Shown here: one piece after another, positions 10,125 to 19,145 of the stretch
Position numbering within the stretch: the first letter of the stretch is position 1
Layout: each line of letters opens with the position of its first letter
Origin: Terrihalobacillus insolitus
Lineage (GTDB): Bacteria; Bacillota; Bacilli; Bacillales; Amphibacillaceae
NCBI RefSeq assembly: GCF_028416575.1
Contig: NZ_JAMQKB010000010.1
Location: 1-64,000 of the forward strand
DNA: 64,000 nt
Direction: 5' to 3'
Notes under the pieces: model-generated
The model's input: only the letters and a program-made list of their open reading frames with translations
Database searches by the model: none
Told to the model about the DNA's origin: nothing
Program-made: the position numbers and the translations under genes

Positions 10125-11321
10125 TCATTTTATTATTTCGACCAACTTATCTATATTATTTTCCCAAACAAATCTATTCGTAATGGTGTAATAACAATTT
10201 TCTTCTAGCATGTCTACTTGCTGTTTGTCATTTTTTAACTCTAGAATCTTATTTATCATTGCATCTATACTGTCGGAATCAAATACAAAACCTGTTTTAT
10301 TCGAGGTAATCATATCTGCTGCGGTACCCTTTACACCTGCAACTATCGGTGTTTGGCATGTCATATAATCTAATATTTTTCCAGGTAAAACAGTTGAAAA
10401 GACCTCTTCATCATTCAGGAATGCTATACCTAAATCACTATTCTTTATGATATTTAAACTCTTTTTCCTTGTTGTCGGCTCATGTATATGAACATTGTTT
10501 AATTTATTTTCTCTAAGCAGTGTCTTAAATTCATTCGTTTTAATCCCGTATCCAAGTACGTCAAACCGAATGTTATGATTATTGAGTAAAATTGCAATGG
10601 ATTTAAGGCGATTTACATCTTGCGCGAGACCAAGATTTCCAGCGTAAATGACACTAAACTCTTCCTTTTTCACCTTATCCTTTACAAGTTCGTTTATTCT
10701 TGGACCATTTGGTAAATATATAATTGGCTTTCTTTTGTTTAATTTTGAAACAATATGGTCTTCAAACCCTTTACTATTTATAACGATATAATCAGCGTTA
10801 CGATACATCTTTTTTTCTAAGTATCGGAAAATACGAATGATAAAAGGGTGATCAAATGCCTTTACTCCCAACAAACTATCTGGCCATAAATCTCTTACCT
10901 CTAAGATTAGCTTTGCACCAAATAGTCTTCTACCAATGAATGCTGAAAGAACAATAAATATTGGTGGCGTACTTACCAATATATAGTCATACTTATTTTT
11001 CTTAAGTTCAAATAGTTTCAAAAAGAAACGGTACATTATTTCAACGTAAAAAAAAAGCCTGCTAAAGATATGGTTCGAAAACCTTTTGTTTTTTATTGGT
11101 ATTCGATTAATTTTTTCTGTTTCTCTATTTACTGCCTCATCATCCCATAAGTCATCATTTGAATACATTGATTTATTTGGATATGCTGGTTCCGTTGTAA
11201 GTACGTGTACTTCCATTCCTTTTTGGTCATTCAATAACTGAAATATATTTTTCATCCGGTTTCCTGCACTACCGATTACCGGATAAAAGTTTTGTGTCAT
11301 GATTAAAACCTTTTTGGTCAT
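10125..11321 (-). CDS. GT4-family glycosyltransferase (WbuB-like)
   Basis: First gene of the polysaccharide cluster. The N-terminus MTKKVLIMTQNFYPVIGSAG and the EVRDLWPDSL element are typical of WbuB-type GT4 enzymes. The C-terminal half contains FSVIYAGNLGLAQDVNRL and a VLPGKILDYMTCQTPIVAG donor-site block. 398 residues from the ATG at 11321, which follows TAGGAG by seven bases. An earlier in-frame ATG at 11354 has no such site. The 127 bp between this start and the RND terminator probably hold the cluster promoter, though I could not assign clear -35/-10 boxes. Confidence 0.85.
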   Translation of the reverse strand: MTKKVLIMTQNFYPVIGSAGNRMKNIFQLLNDQKGMEVHVLTTEPAYPNKSMYSNDDLWDDEAVNRETEKINRIPIKNKRFSNHIFSRLFFYVEIMYRFFLKLFELKKNKYDYILVSTPPIFIVLSAFIGRRLFGAKLILEVRDLWPDSLLGVKAFDHPFIIRIFRYLEKKMYRNADYIVINSKGFEDHIVSKLNKRKPIIYLPNGPRINELVKDKVKKEEFSVIYAGNLGLAQDVNRLKSIAILLNNHNIRFDVLGYGIKTNEFKTLLRENKLNNVHIHEPTTRKKSLNIIKNSDLGIAFLNDEEVFSTVLPGKILDYMTCQTPIVAGVKGTAADMITSNKTGFVFDSDSIDAMINKILELKNDKQQVDMLEENCYYTITNRFVWENNIDKLVEIIK

Positions 11322-11438
11322 TATAACGCTCCTACCTTGAGGATAAATAAACAACAGCTTTATTTTATCACAATTCTACATTTTACGATAAACAATATTA
11401 AATATCAATCGTTATTTGTGGAACTTTATGGAAACAAA

Positions 11439-11469
11439 AACCCTAAAGAGATTGAATCCCTTTAGGGTT
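11439..11469 (-). terminator. Terminator after the RND efflux operon
   Basis: A 10-bp perfect stem (11439-11448 with 11460-11469), GC-rich in its centre, followed on the minus strand by TTTTTGTTT. It lies 12 bp after the stop of the RND transporter and separates it from the polysaccharide cluster. Confidence 0.85.
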
Positions 11470-11481
11470 AAGTGATTTATG

Positions 11482-14400
11482 CTATTCCTTCTTCTTCCCC
11501 CATCCCACTACCTTCCCTGACAAATCATCAAAATAAGTATAAACCACAGGAATCAGCAACAGCGTAAAAATACTCGAAATCCCCAATCCAAATATGATCG
11601 TAATCGCGAGTGGCTGCTGGGCTTCTGCTCCTTCACCTAGGCCTAGTGCTAATGGGACCATGCCTAAGATGGTGGTTAGGGTTGTCATGAAGATCGGGCG
11701 TAGTCTGCTTGGCCCTGCTTCTAATATGGCTTCGTAACGGCTTTTGCCGCGTTGTCGGACGATGTTGATGTAATCGACTAATACGATGGCGTTGTTGACG
11801 ACGATTCCCGCTAGCATGATGACCCCGATGAAGGCTGGGATGCTTAACGGTTTGCCTGTGACGAATAAACCGAGTAAGATCCCTACTACGGTTGCTGGTA
11901 AGGAAAACATGATGACCAGTGGGAATAGGAAATTCTCAAATTGAATTGCCATGACGGCGTATACTAAGAAAATCGAGAACACTAGGGCAATTGCTAGGTC
12001 TGAAAAGGATTTTGCCATGTCCTGTGCTTGGCCGCCGATGGTGTAGCTGTATCCTTCTGGAAAGTTCATGTTATTTAATTTTGTTTTAATATCTTTTGTG
12101 ACACTTCCAAGGTCACGGTCAACAATGTCGCTTGTAATATTTAGCTGTGGCTGCTGATTTTCACGCAATAGGGTACTTGGCCCTTGTTCTTGTTGGAACG
12201 TTGCAATCGATGCGAGTGGCAGCATTGTGCCTGTTTGTGTTTGGATCTGCATCGTTTCTAAGTCGCTGATGGTGCTCCGTTCGTCTTTCGGGTATATCAG
12301 CTTGACGTCTATTTCATTGCCACCTTCTTGATAACGTGTTGCTACTTGGCCAGTAAAACCCATTTGCACTTGATTCATCACTTCTTGATAGCTGAGGCCA
12401 TATTGGGCTGCTTTTTCTCTGTTTACATCGATTGTGAGCTCTGGGCGGCTTTCGGATACAGATGATGCTGGATTGTAGACGCCTTTCACGTCTGATATAG
12501 TCCATACCACTTGGTCTGCTAGTTCATTCAGCACGTCTTGGTCTTGGCCGTTTAGCTGAATCTGAATCGGATCACCTGTACCAATTCCTGCACCCATGAC
12601 ACTAACTGTTATTTCGGCCCCAGGGATATTGGTTAAGTCGCGATCGATTGCCTGCATTACTTCTGTTGTCGTTTTCTCCCTTTGATCACTTGGGACGAGC
12701 TGAATGGTATAGGTTGCTTCGTTTGCGGATGATGATAGGCTATCATAGCCTCCACCACCGATGCTCACATAATTTGTTTCGATACTATCGCGATACTCTT
12801 GTAGCAGCGTGTTCACTTGGTCGGTAGTTGCTTTTGTTCCTTCCAGTGATGTTCCTGTCGGCGTTTGGACTGTGATTTGTATTTGCCCTTGATCAGATTC
12901 AGGGATAAACTCTGTACCAATCATTGGAATGAGGGCAAGACTTCCACCAATCGCTACGATCGTGGCTAAAATTGTCGTTTTTCTAAAACGAAGTACGCTG
13001 CGTAAGATCGACTCGTAGGCCTTGTTCACTTTTTCCATGAATCGATCAAACCAATAGCGCCGCCCGTTGTCTTCCATTGCTTTTGTTAATAACTTAGAAG
13101 AAAGCATCGGAATTAATGTGACAGAGACGACGAGTGATGCGATTAGTGAAAAAGACACGGTTAAAGCAAGCGGCGTGAACAGGTCCGATGCGATTCCTTC
13201 CACGAAAACGATTGGCAGGAAAACGACAAGTGTTGTCGTTGTCGACGCGATTACGGCTGGCGCAAGTTCGGAAGCTCCTTGTTTGGCCGCTTCGATGATC
13301 GAATATCCCCGTTGCCTGTAGGATACGATATTTTCTAAAATAACGATTGAACTGTCGACCATCATCCCGATTCCGAGGGCGAGACCACCCATTGTGAGTA
13401 CATTTAGCGTTTCGCCCGTAAAATACATTAACGTAAATGTTGAAATGATTGCGATTGGAATCGATAGTCCAATAACGATCGTTGCTCGGATACTTTTTAA
13501 AAATAACAACAAAATGAGGAGTGAAAATATTCCGCCGATGATCATGTTTTGAACAACCGTGCTGATCGACATTTTAATGAAGGTGGACGTGTCCAGGACG
13601 ACATCTAAGTTAACACCTGCAGGTAAGTCATTCTGTACATCTTCTATCGCTTGATTCATATTGTCTGCCACATCTACTGTATTGCCGTCGGTTTTCTTTA
13701 AAACGGACAACACGACTGCAGGCTTTCCGTTGACAAGTGTTTCAGATGTCGCTTCTTGAAACGTGTCTTTTACTTTACCAACGTCTTCCACGAGTACCTG
13801 TGCTCCAGATGGTGTTGGAACAATCGTTTGTTTCATGTCGTCAAGCGTTGCAAAACTTCCTTCGATCCGTATTTGCAGGTCCTTGTTTCCTTTTTCGATC
13901 ACGCCAGCAGATCCAGATTGATTGGATCCAGCTAACGCCTGCATAACGGCTTGAGAATTAAGACCGTATTGGAGTAATTTTGCTCGATCAAGTTCGATCT
14001 GAACCTCTCGTATTTTGCCGCCTTCAACACTGACAGAAGCAACACCACCTTGTCGCTCGAAATACGGAACAAGGCGGTCATCTGCGATATTTTGCAGTGC
14101 TGCGGCATTGTCACCTGTTAGACCGACCCACATGACTGGAATTTGCTGTGGATCAAATTTTAATACATTCGGTTCATTTGCCCCTTCTGGGAGGAAGCCT
14201 TTTGCTTGATCTACTTTTTCTCGAACATCTAGTAGGGCCGTGTCAATGTTAACGCCATTGTTGAACATCATAATTACGAGAGACGTTCCAGCTTGTGATT
14301 GCGACTGTACGGTATCGATCCCCTCGATTGAGCTAACGGCTGATTCAATCGGCCGACTGACGAGCTTTTGGACATCTTCTGGCGCCGCTTCTGGATAGCT

Positions 14401-14547
14401 TGTTGATACTACTGCTATTGGCAGGTCAATTTCTGGGTAAAGGTCAATCGCCAAATTGCGTAACGATACAATACCAAGTGCAATGATTGCAAGGACGATC
14501 ATGATCACGCCAACAGGTCGTTTCACGGAGGTATTCACTAATTTCAT
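11482..14547 (-). CDS. RND-family efflux transporter (AcrB/SwrC type)
   Basis: 1021 residues, a proton-driven inner-membrane efflux pump. The N-terminus MKLVNTSVKRPVGVIMIVLA starts transmembrane helix 1. It is followed by a large extracytoplasmic loop, a membrane block at about 335-490 with the GLALGIGMMVDSSIVILEN motif carrying the proton-relay acidic residue, a second large loop and a final membrane block with GIVVNNAIVLVDYINI. It resembles B. subtilis SwrC (YerP), which exports surfactin and other amphiphiles. The substrate here is unknown. The stop codon of the adaptor gene lies 3 bp upstream of this start, so the two are translationally close. Confidence 0.93.
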   Translation of the reverse strand: MKLVNTSVKRPVGVIMIVLAIIALGIVSLRNLAIDLYPEIDLPIAVVSTSYPEAAPEDVQKLVSRPIESAVSSIEGIDTVQSQSQAGTSLVIMMFNNGVNIDTALLDVREKVDQAKGFLPEGANEPNVLKFDPQQIPVMWVGLTGDNAAALQNIADDRLVPYFERQGGVASVSVEGGKIREVQIELDRAKLLQYGLNSQAVMQALAGSNQSGSAGVIEKGNKDLQIRIEGSFATLDDMKQTIVPTPSGAQVLVEDVGKVKDTFQEATSETLVNGKPAVVLSVLKKTDGNTVDVADNMNQAIEDVQNDLPAGVNLDVVLDTSTFIKMSISTVVQNMIIGGIFSLLILLLFLKSIRATIVIGLSIPIAIISTFTLMYFTGETLNVLTMGGLALGIGMMVDSSIVILENIVSYRQRGYSIIEAAKQGASELAPAVIASTTTTLVVFLPIVFVEGIASDLFTPLALTVSFSLIASLVVSVTLIPMLSSKLLTKAMEDNGRRYWFDRFMEKVNKAYESILRSVLRFRKTTILATIVAIGGSLALIPMIGTEFIPESDQGQIQITVQTPTGTSLEGTKATTDQVNTLLQEYRDSIETNYVSIGGGGYDSLSSSANEATYTIQLVPSDQREKTTTEVMQAIDRDLTNIPGAEITVSVMGAGIGTGDPIQIQLNGQDQDVLNELADQVVWTISDVKGVYNPASSVSESRPELTIDVNREKAAQYGLSYQEVMNQVQMGFTGQVATRYQEGGNEIDVKLIYPKDERSTISDLETMQIQTQTGTMLPLASIATFQQEQGPSTLLRENQQPQLNITSDIVDRDLGSVTKDIKTKLNNMNFPEGYSYTIGGQAQDMAKSFSDLAIALVFSIFLVYAVMAIQFENFLFPLVIMFSLPATVVGILLGLFVTGKPLSIPAFIGVIMLAGIVVNNAIVLVDYINIVRQRGKSRYEAILEAGPSRLRPIFMTTLTTILGMVPLALGLGEGAEAQQPLAITIIFGLGISSIFTLLLIPVVYTYFDDLSGKVVGWGKKKE

Positions 14548-14550
14548 TCT

Positions 14551-15420
14551 TTAGTTCTCCTCCTTCATAATGCGAACCATGCTACCGTTTTGGAGGGTTA
14601 GCTGCCCTTTCGTCACAATCGTGTCTCCCTTTGCGACTGCTCCTGTTATGGCAGTAACATCTGTTTGTATTTCGACAGTGGTTACGGTTGTTTTGACCGC
14701 TTTATTTTGCTTTATAATATAGATAAATGTTTCCTCGTCTTCTTCTATCAATGCTTCTGTAGGGATGAGAAGCGCGTCTTCTACTACTTTTTCTGGGAGC
14801 TTGAGACTAGCAACCATACCAGGCTTTATTTGTTCCGATTCGTTTTCGATTTCAAGCTCAACAGGAAAAAGTCCTGTATCATTTGCAACATCCGAAACAT
14901 ATGTGATATCTGCTCGGAACGTTTTGTCCATCAAATCAAAGTTCGCTGGGACTTCCTCCGTTTCGTCAAAAAGGGCACGACTATCTGGGGTAACAGTTGC
15001 GTTTAAAAGGATTGTATCCAGTGTAACAATGGTCGCCATTGGCTCTGTATTGGACACCATTCCACCTGTTTGCGCTTGCAGCATTGTGACTTGACCGCTT
15101 GATGGCGCTTTTACGGTGATCGTTCTTCCATTTGTAGTACGGACTTCTGCAATCGGATCGCCTTCATCGACTTGATCCCCTTTTGCTACTTCTAGGGATG
15201 TGACCTCTCCTGCTGCTTGCGACATAACTGGAGTAGTCGTTTTCGGTAATGTTTGTGCGTAAATATCTTTTTCAACTTTTAAATCACCTTGTTGGATTGT
15301 CGTTACCTCAACAGGTGTTTTTGTATTTTGTTCTGTTTGATCGGCTTGTTCGTTGTCCTGTTGCTGCACGCATGCTGTTAACAGCAGTACGAATAGGATT
15401 AGTGCTATTGCTTTTCTCAT
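14551..15420 (-). CDS. RND efflux adaptor lipoprotein (membrane fusion protein)
   Basis: 289 residues. A lipoprotein signal with lipobox LLTAC places the mature protein on the outer face of the membrane. A biotinyl-lipoyl-like hybrid motif (GEVTSLEVAKGDQVDEGDPI and SGQVTMLQAQTGGMVSNTEP) is followed by beta-barrel and membrane-proximal domains ending GALIEEDEETF-like and GDTIVTKGQLTLQNGSMVRI segments. It couples to the RND transporter encoded 3 bp downstream. The alpha-helical hairpin between the lipoyl halves is short, as expected for Gram-positive RND adaptors that do not meet an outer-membrane channel. Confidence 0.9.
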   Translation of the reverse strand: MRKAIALILFVLLLTACVQQQDNEQADQTEQNTKTPVEVTTIQQGDLKVEKDIYAQTLPKTTTPVMSQAAGEVTSLEVAKGDQVDEGDPIAEVRTTNGRTITVKAPSSGQVTMLQAQTGGMVSNTEPMATIVTLDTILLNATVTPDSRALFDETEEVPANFDLMDKTFRADITYVSDVANDTGLFPVELEIENESEQIKPGMVASLKLPEKVVEDALLIPTEALIEEDEETFIYIIKQNKAVKTTVTTVEIQTDVTAITGAVAKGDTIVTKGQLTLQNGSMVRIMKEEN

Positions 15421-15682
15421 TGCTCTGGCTCCTCTCGCGCTGGCCTTTCATTTAGTGATTGTTTTCGTATGTATCCTTTCTTCGTCTGACCGTTCTCACC
15501 ACTTTTCGCCTCAGTACGGATACCATTCTGATGCGGAAAAGGTCACTGTCAATCCTGGGATTACTATACATGATTTCGTTTGGCACTTCAATTTTTTACT
15601 ATGTAATGTGAGCTAGATGCTGGGCACTGGAGCTGGGTATCGCCTACTCCGCATTTTAGCATAACAGCGTCTCAAATTAAAA

Positions 15683-15718
15683 AAGAGGGGGATCGGTTCT
15701 AAAAGTAACCCCCCTCTT
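15683..15718 (-). terminator. Terminator after comK
   Basis: A 9-bp stem of G and C runs (15683-15691 with about 15709-15718) flanked by A and T runs on either side. It lies just after the comK stop at 15723. It can work in both directions. Confidence 0.8.
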
Positions 15719-15722
15719 GTTT

Positions 15723-16310
15723 TTAAGGTTGTAGCTTAAGTATTCTTTCTTTACGTTCGTCTATTTGGTCGATTACTGCGGAATTGTAAAAATGATTGTT
15801 TTGTACGGTCAAAAATGGACAAGTGCCAAAGTCAGGTAACACAATCCCTTTTAAAGATTGCGCGACTAGTTGACCTGTCAAGTTATACTGACGTTGAAAC
15901 GATTTCGCTGGAATGTCCACAATAAGGAGGCTTCCTTCATCAAAAGTCACTAATGTCTGAAAATCGTTATGCATTTGGTAATTACTGATTCTATAATACG
16001 ACAACCATACACAGTTTCTATTCGTTGTTGCTGCTGTTGGAAACATAAATACTCCATGCTGCGGGATGATTGATACTGGTATTTTTTTATCTGTTTTCAG
16101 AATATGTTGTGCATACTTTCTTCTACCTTCAAAGTCTGCGCCATACAGGATACATGTACGATTTAAAATGGTAACGGGTGCATCTAATGATTTCATTTCT
16201 TGGTAGTATTGTTCAAGGATGAGGGATCGACAATCTTGGTGGTCTCTTGTAATGATGGCTAATGTATTTCTCGACAATATGTAATCGTTTTTTACTGTTC
16301 GCTTCGGCAT
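15723..16310 (-). CDS. comK: Competence transcription factor ComK homologue
   Basis: 195 residues. The central part, NRTCILYGADFEGRRKYA through FMFPTAATTNRNCVWLSYYRI, follows the conserved core of ComK (RSCRF.G..Y.GR and the FLFPT..S.R..C.W block), so I call it ComK. In B. subtilis ComK binds paired A/T boxes and activates DNA-uptake and recombination genes. The C-terminus after about residue 150 is unlike the B. subtilis protein I know. The start ATG at 16310 has AGGAGG six bases upstream. The upstream DNA is AT-rich with A-tract/T-tract pairs near 16365-16380 that resemble but do not exactly match the K-box spacing. Not in an operon. Confidence 0.82.
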   Translation of the reverse strand: MPKRTVKNDYILSRNTLAIITRDHQDCRSLILEQYYQEMKSLDAPVTILNRTCILYGADFEGRRKYAQHILKTDKKIPVSIIPQHGVFMFPTAATTNRNCVWLSYYRISNYQMHNDFQTLVTFDEGSLLIVDIPAKSFQRQYNLTGQLVAQSLKGIVLPDFGTCPFLTVQNNHFYNSAVIDQIDERKERILKLQP

Positions 16311-16488
16311 GGCGTGCCTCCTATCGTGTATGTTGGTTTTACACCTCTTTTCTTATTTTACTACAAAAACTTTCCTTTTTTCACTTTATTTTTACAAATT
16401 AATGCATTTTGTTACAATTTTGATAACTAGTAGTCAAAAGTTTCGTCTTTCTGGGAGGGGAGTTTGGTTAGACAATATGTGTTAAAAA

Positions 16489-16512
16489 GAAGAGCCCGCA
16501 AAAGGACTCTTC
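16489..16512 (-). terminator. Terminator after acidic lipoprotein gene
   Basis: Six-bp stem (GAAGAG 16489-16494 with CTCTTC 16507-16512) with extended pairing and a TTTTT run on the minus strand. It follows the lipoprotein stop by about 50 bp. Confidence 0.7.
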
Positions 16513-16561
16513 CATTTGTTATTGAGATAACGACGATTACTTAGATTACTTTTCGTCACCT

Positions 16562-16966
16562 TTATTCATCATCTTTATTCTTATCTTCGTCTATAGCGCC
16601 ATCTTCATCATTTTCTAACAGGTCTCCATCATCTTCGCCTTCTGTTCCAGCATCTCCTTCATCGCCAGTTCCGCCGTTTGTCCCGTTTTCACCATTTGTG
16701 CCATCTTCATCATTCATACCGTTATCGCCATTTGTACCATTTTCACCATTTGTTCCGTTTTCGTCAGTGGCACCGCCATCTTCACCTGTATCACCATTGT
16801 TGCCACCTTCATCTTCAAGAGGTGCTTCTTCATCTAGTGGCTCTTCCTCTTGATCAATTGGTGTATCATCTTCTTCTGGTGGTGGGTCTTCAGCATTCCC
16901 ACATGCGGTTAGTAAAGATAGTGCAAGTGCTGGAGCACCTAATTTGATTAACCAATGTTTATTCAT
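16562..16966 (-). CDS. Low-complexity acidic lipoprotein
   Basis: 134 residues. A lipoprotein signal peptide (about residues 1-22, lipobox LLTAC) is followed by a strongly acidic tail of Asp, Glu, Gly and Asn with imperfect NGTNGE/NGD repeats. No folded domain is recognisable. Such tails are common in surface-anchored spacer proteins of halotolerant Bacillaceae. A role in the wall or in cation binding would be a guess. The start at 16966 is preceded by AAGGAGG (about 16976-16982) at about nine bases. It is monocistronic with its own terminator. Confidence 0.7.
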   Translation of the reverse strand: MNKHWLIKLGAPALALSLLTACGNAEDPPPEEDDTPIDQEEEPLDEEAPLEDEGGNNGDTGEDGGATDENGTNGENGTNGDNGMNDEDGTNGENGTNGGTGDEGDAGTEGEDDGDLLENDEDGAIDEDKNKDDE

Positions 16967-17128
16967 TGTGCGTATCCTCCTTCATTTGCTTGATTCGGTT
17001 TTATCTTTCCCACTTTTCAATTAATGTTTCGATTTTTTACAAGTAGTAATGAGTTTCATGCTTTGGTTGATTTTTCTTTGATTCGCTTTTTCCGTTTTAT
17101 CGTAGCATGACCCAGTACACAAAAAAAA

Positions 17129-17170
17129 CAATCAAAAGAACCGCATTTGTAAACGGTTTTCCTTAGATTG
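17129..17170 (-). terminator. Terminator after fabZ
   Basis: Inner stem GAACCG/CGGTTT (17138-17143 with 17154-17159) and outer pairing CAATC/GATTG (17129-17133 with 17166-17170), followed on the minus strand by eight T residues. It lies about 175 bp after the fabZ stop, beyond the 37-bp repeats. Confidence 0.75.
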
Positions 17171-17178
17171 CTTCATAA

Positions 17179-17325
17179 AAGTGAAACTATACGTGTGATG
17201 TCGATTTCGTTTTCGGATGGAATCTATACATTTGATGTAAGATTTCGATCCGAATTGAATCGATACTTGTGATGTAAGACTTCGTTCCGAATTGAATCGA
17301 TACTTGTGATGTAAGATGTTGCTCC
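17179..17325. repeat. Four imperfect 37-bp tandem repeats in the fabZ 3' region
   Basis: The unit reads roughly GAATTGAATCGATACTTGTG followed by ATGTAAGACTTCGTTCC. Two units (17252-17288 and 17289-17325) are nearly identical and two to their left are more diverged. They lie between the fabZ stop and its terminator, so they would be transcribed into the 3' untranslated region. An open frame runs through them but has no ribosome binding site. Confidence 0.7.
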
Positions 17326-17344
17326 GAAAAAGAGACCGAGGCAC

Positions 17345-17764
17345 TTATTTGATCGCGAAGGTGATTTCCGCTTCAGCTGCAAGTTCTCCATCCACGGTTG
17401 CGATTGCTTTTCCTTTGCCGATTGGTCCTTTTAACCGAATGATTTCAACCTCTAGTTTAAGTTGATCTCCTGGCTTCACCTGGCGCTTAAATCGACATTT
17501 ATCAATTCCAGCAAGAAAACCAATTTTCCCTTTATTTTCTTCCTTATGTAACACAGCTACTGCTCCTGTTTGTGCTAATGCTTCCACAATCAAGACACCT
17601 GGCATGACTGGATAATCAGGAAAATGCCCTTGGAAAAATGGCTCATTTATCGTTACATTCTTTTTGGCGACGACACGCTTACCTTCTTCTATTTCGATTA
17701 TTTCATCAATTAGCAAAAACGGATAACGATGTGGAATAGTTCCTTTGATTTGTTGAATGTCCAT
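17345..17764 (-). CDS. fabZ: 3-hydroxyacyl-[acyl-carrier-protein] dehydratase
   Basis: Removes water from 3-hydroxyacyl-ACP in the fatty-acid elongation cycle. The hot-dog fold signature is complete: [13 protein letters not shown], then [20 protein letters not shown] with the catalytic His, and the downstream catalytic Glu in the [13 protein letters not shown] helix. 139 residues from the ATG at 17764, about ten bases after GAGGAG. The longer frame to 17833 lacks a binding site. Downstream of the EpuA-like gene by about 80 bp. The same position beside flhP is known in B. subtilis (ywpB). Confidence 0.95.
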   Translation of the reverse strand: MDIQQIKGTIPHRYPFLLIDEIIEIEEGKRVVAKKNVTINEPFFQGHFPDYPVMPGVLIVEALAQTGAVAVLHKEENKGKIGFLAGIDKCRFKRQVKPGDQLKLEVEIIRLKGPIGKGKAIATVDGELAAEAEITFAIK

Positions 17765-17844
17765 TGGATGTTTCACTCCTCTTTCTGTTTTTTTGAGTAA
17801 AATTAAATTCCCTACAGAATGTGCAGACTTCATTTGTTTTCCAG

Positions 17845-18216
17845 TCAGACGCCTTTATTAATGAGATTTAGGATGTGTTCCCATATGCTGCGATCTAGAA
17901 TATCAGTAGGATTTCCATCACCAATAACACCAAAGCCTAACATCAAACCAGCTATGAGCGCGAGTCCACATAAAAGGAGAACGACAATGATTCTTAACCA
18001 AATTGGAAAAATACGCCGCTTTGGCTTTTTATTTTGTTTTTTTTCTTCTTTTTGTTTTATCCGTTGTTCCTTACGCTTTGCCTTTTCTGGGTTCTTCTCA
18101 GCTTGTTGACGCTTTTTTTGTTCGGATCGTTCCTGTTTTTGTCGCTTTTTTTGTTCACTGCGCTTGGCTGATTGTTTTTTTTCCGTTCCTACTGTTTGCT
18201 CTGATTGTGTTGCCAT
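17845..18216 (-). CDS. EpuA-like small membrane protein (annotated elsewhere as RNA polymerase subunit beta)
   Basis: 123 residues. The first 75 residues are a very basic Lys/Gln/Glu helix. Then comes [20 protein letters not shown], one transmembrane segment, with [16 protein letters not shown] and SIWEHI after it. This tail is the EpuA family signature. Databases often call the family a DNA-directed RNA polymerase beta subunit, which I think is a naming artefact. The biochemical function is not known. I start at the ATG 18216, ten bases after AAGGAG. An ATG at 18291 has a weaker site. Confidence 0.75.
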   Translation of the reverse strand: MATQSEQTVGTEKKQSAKRSEQKKRQKQERSEQKKRQQAEKNPEKAKRKEQRIKQKEEKKQNKKPKRRIFPIWLRIIVVLLLCGLALIAGLMLGFGVIGDGNPTDILDRSIWEHILNLINKGV

Positions 18217-18304
18217 AGTATGATGACTCCTTACTAAAAAATTCTCATCTACAGGTTCAGTGTTATTATAGGTTGAGTGAATTCGTTTCATGCCACCCTA
18301 CATC

Positions 18305-19132
18305 TTACCTTAATTGGTTAACAAGTCCCATCATTTGGTCTGCCATCGAGATGGATCTTCCATTCATTTGATAAGCTCGCTGTGTTTCTAATAAGTCTGT
18401 CATTTGCTTAGCAGTGTCTACGTTGGACGATTCAAGCGCACCACTCTTTACACGTATGTTTTCCAAATCGGTTGTCTCCACTATTTCGTCCGCATTGTAA
18501 TTAAGACCGACTAAATTGGGAAGTTTAAACATATTTTCACCTGTTGCTTCGAGTAAACGTGGACGAACTGCTTCTGCAACTGCAAGCTGTCCTTCTATTT
18601 GCTGATCGCCATTTCTTGTTATTGCAATCTGGCCATTTTCCGTAATATTGATTGCCTCAAATCCATCCGCAAAAACAAGTGGCCCATTTATTCCTACAAC
18701 TGGATTACCATTTTTCGTTGTAAGCATGACTTGTCCATCATTAAGAGGATTTAAATAAAATGCACCATCTCGGGTGTAGCGTGTCTCGGTATTGCCATTT
18801 TCCGTGACGTTTATTGCAAAAAAGTTATTTTTATCTAAAAGGGCTACATCTAGATTACGACCTGTATCCTTGATTGCACCTTGACTTAAATTCATGTTTG
18901 TTTGAGCTAAAGCAGCACCTGACCCAATCCGTATACCATCTGGGGTGAGACGACCTTCCGCATTCTGAGGGTCTGATAGGTTATCGATTTGTTGAAATAA
19001 TAAGGAAGCGAAATCTGCTTGGCGATTTTTATAGCCAGCTGTATCTACGTTCGCCATATTATTTGCGATTACATCCATTTTTTTTTGAAGCTGTCCCATT
19101 GTTACAGCTGCTTGTATTGTCATTTGCCCCAT
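18305..19132 (-). CDS. flhP: Flagellar hook-basal body protein FlhP
   Basis: 275 residues. FlgG/FlgF-type rod protein exported by the flagellar type III apparatus. The N-terminal MTIQAAVTMGQLQKKMDVIANNMANVDT-type helix carries the ANNMANVDTAGYK motif. The C-terminal SSNVDTAKQMTDLLETQRAY helix is the partner helix of the axial family. I start at ATG 19132, eight bases after AGGAGG. A TTG two codons earlier would sit too close. It follows flhO by 13 bp and forms an operon with it. Confidence 0.93.
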   Translation of the reverse strand: MGQMTIQAAVTMGQLQKKMDVIANNMANVDTAGYKNRQADFASLLFQQIDNLSDPQNAEGRLTPDGIRIGSGAALAQTNMNLSQGAIKDTGRNLDVALLDKNNFFAINVTENGNTETRYTRDGAFYLNPLNDGQVMLTTKNGNPVVGINGPLVFADGFEAINITENGQIAITRNGDQQIEGQLAVAEAVRPRLLEATGENMFKLPNLVGLNYNADEIVETTDLENIRVKSGALESSNVDTAKQMTDLLETQRAYQMNGRSISMADQMMGLVNQLR

Positions 19133-19145
19133 ACACAAACCCTCC

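Noticed and set aside
17132..17344. 70-residue frame through the fabZ 3' repeats
   Set aside because: It consists of translated 37-bp repeats and a terminator stem.
17845..18216. Taking the EpuA-like protein as a real RNA polymerase beta subunit
   Set aside because: It is a small basic single-span membrane protein with no polymerase motif. The database name is very likely an artefact.
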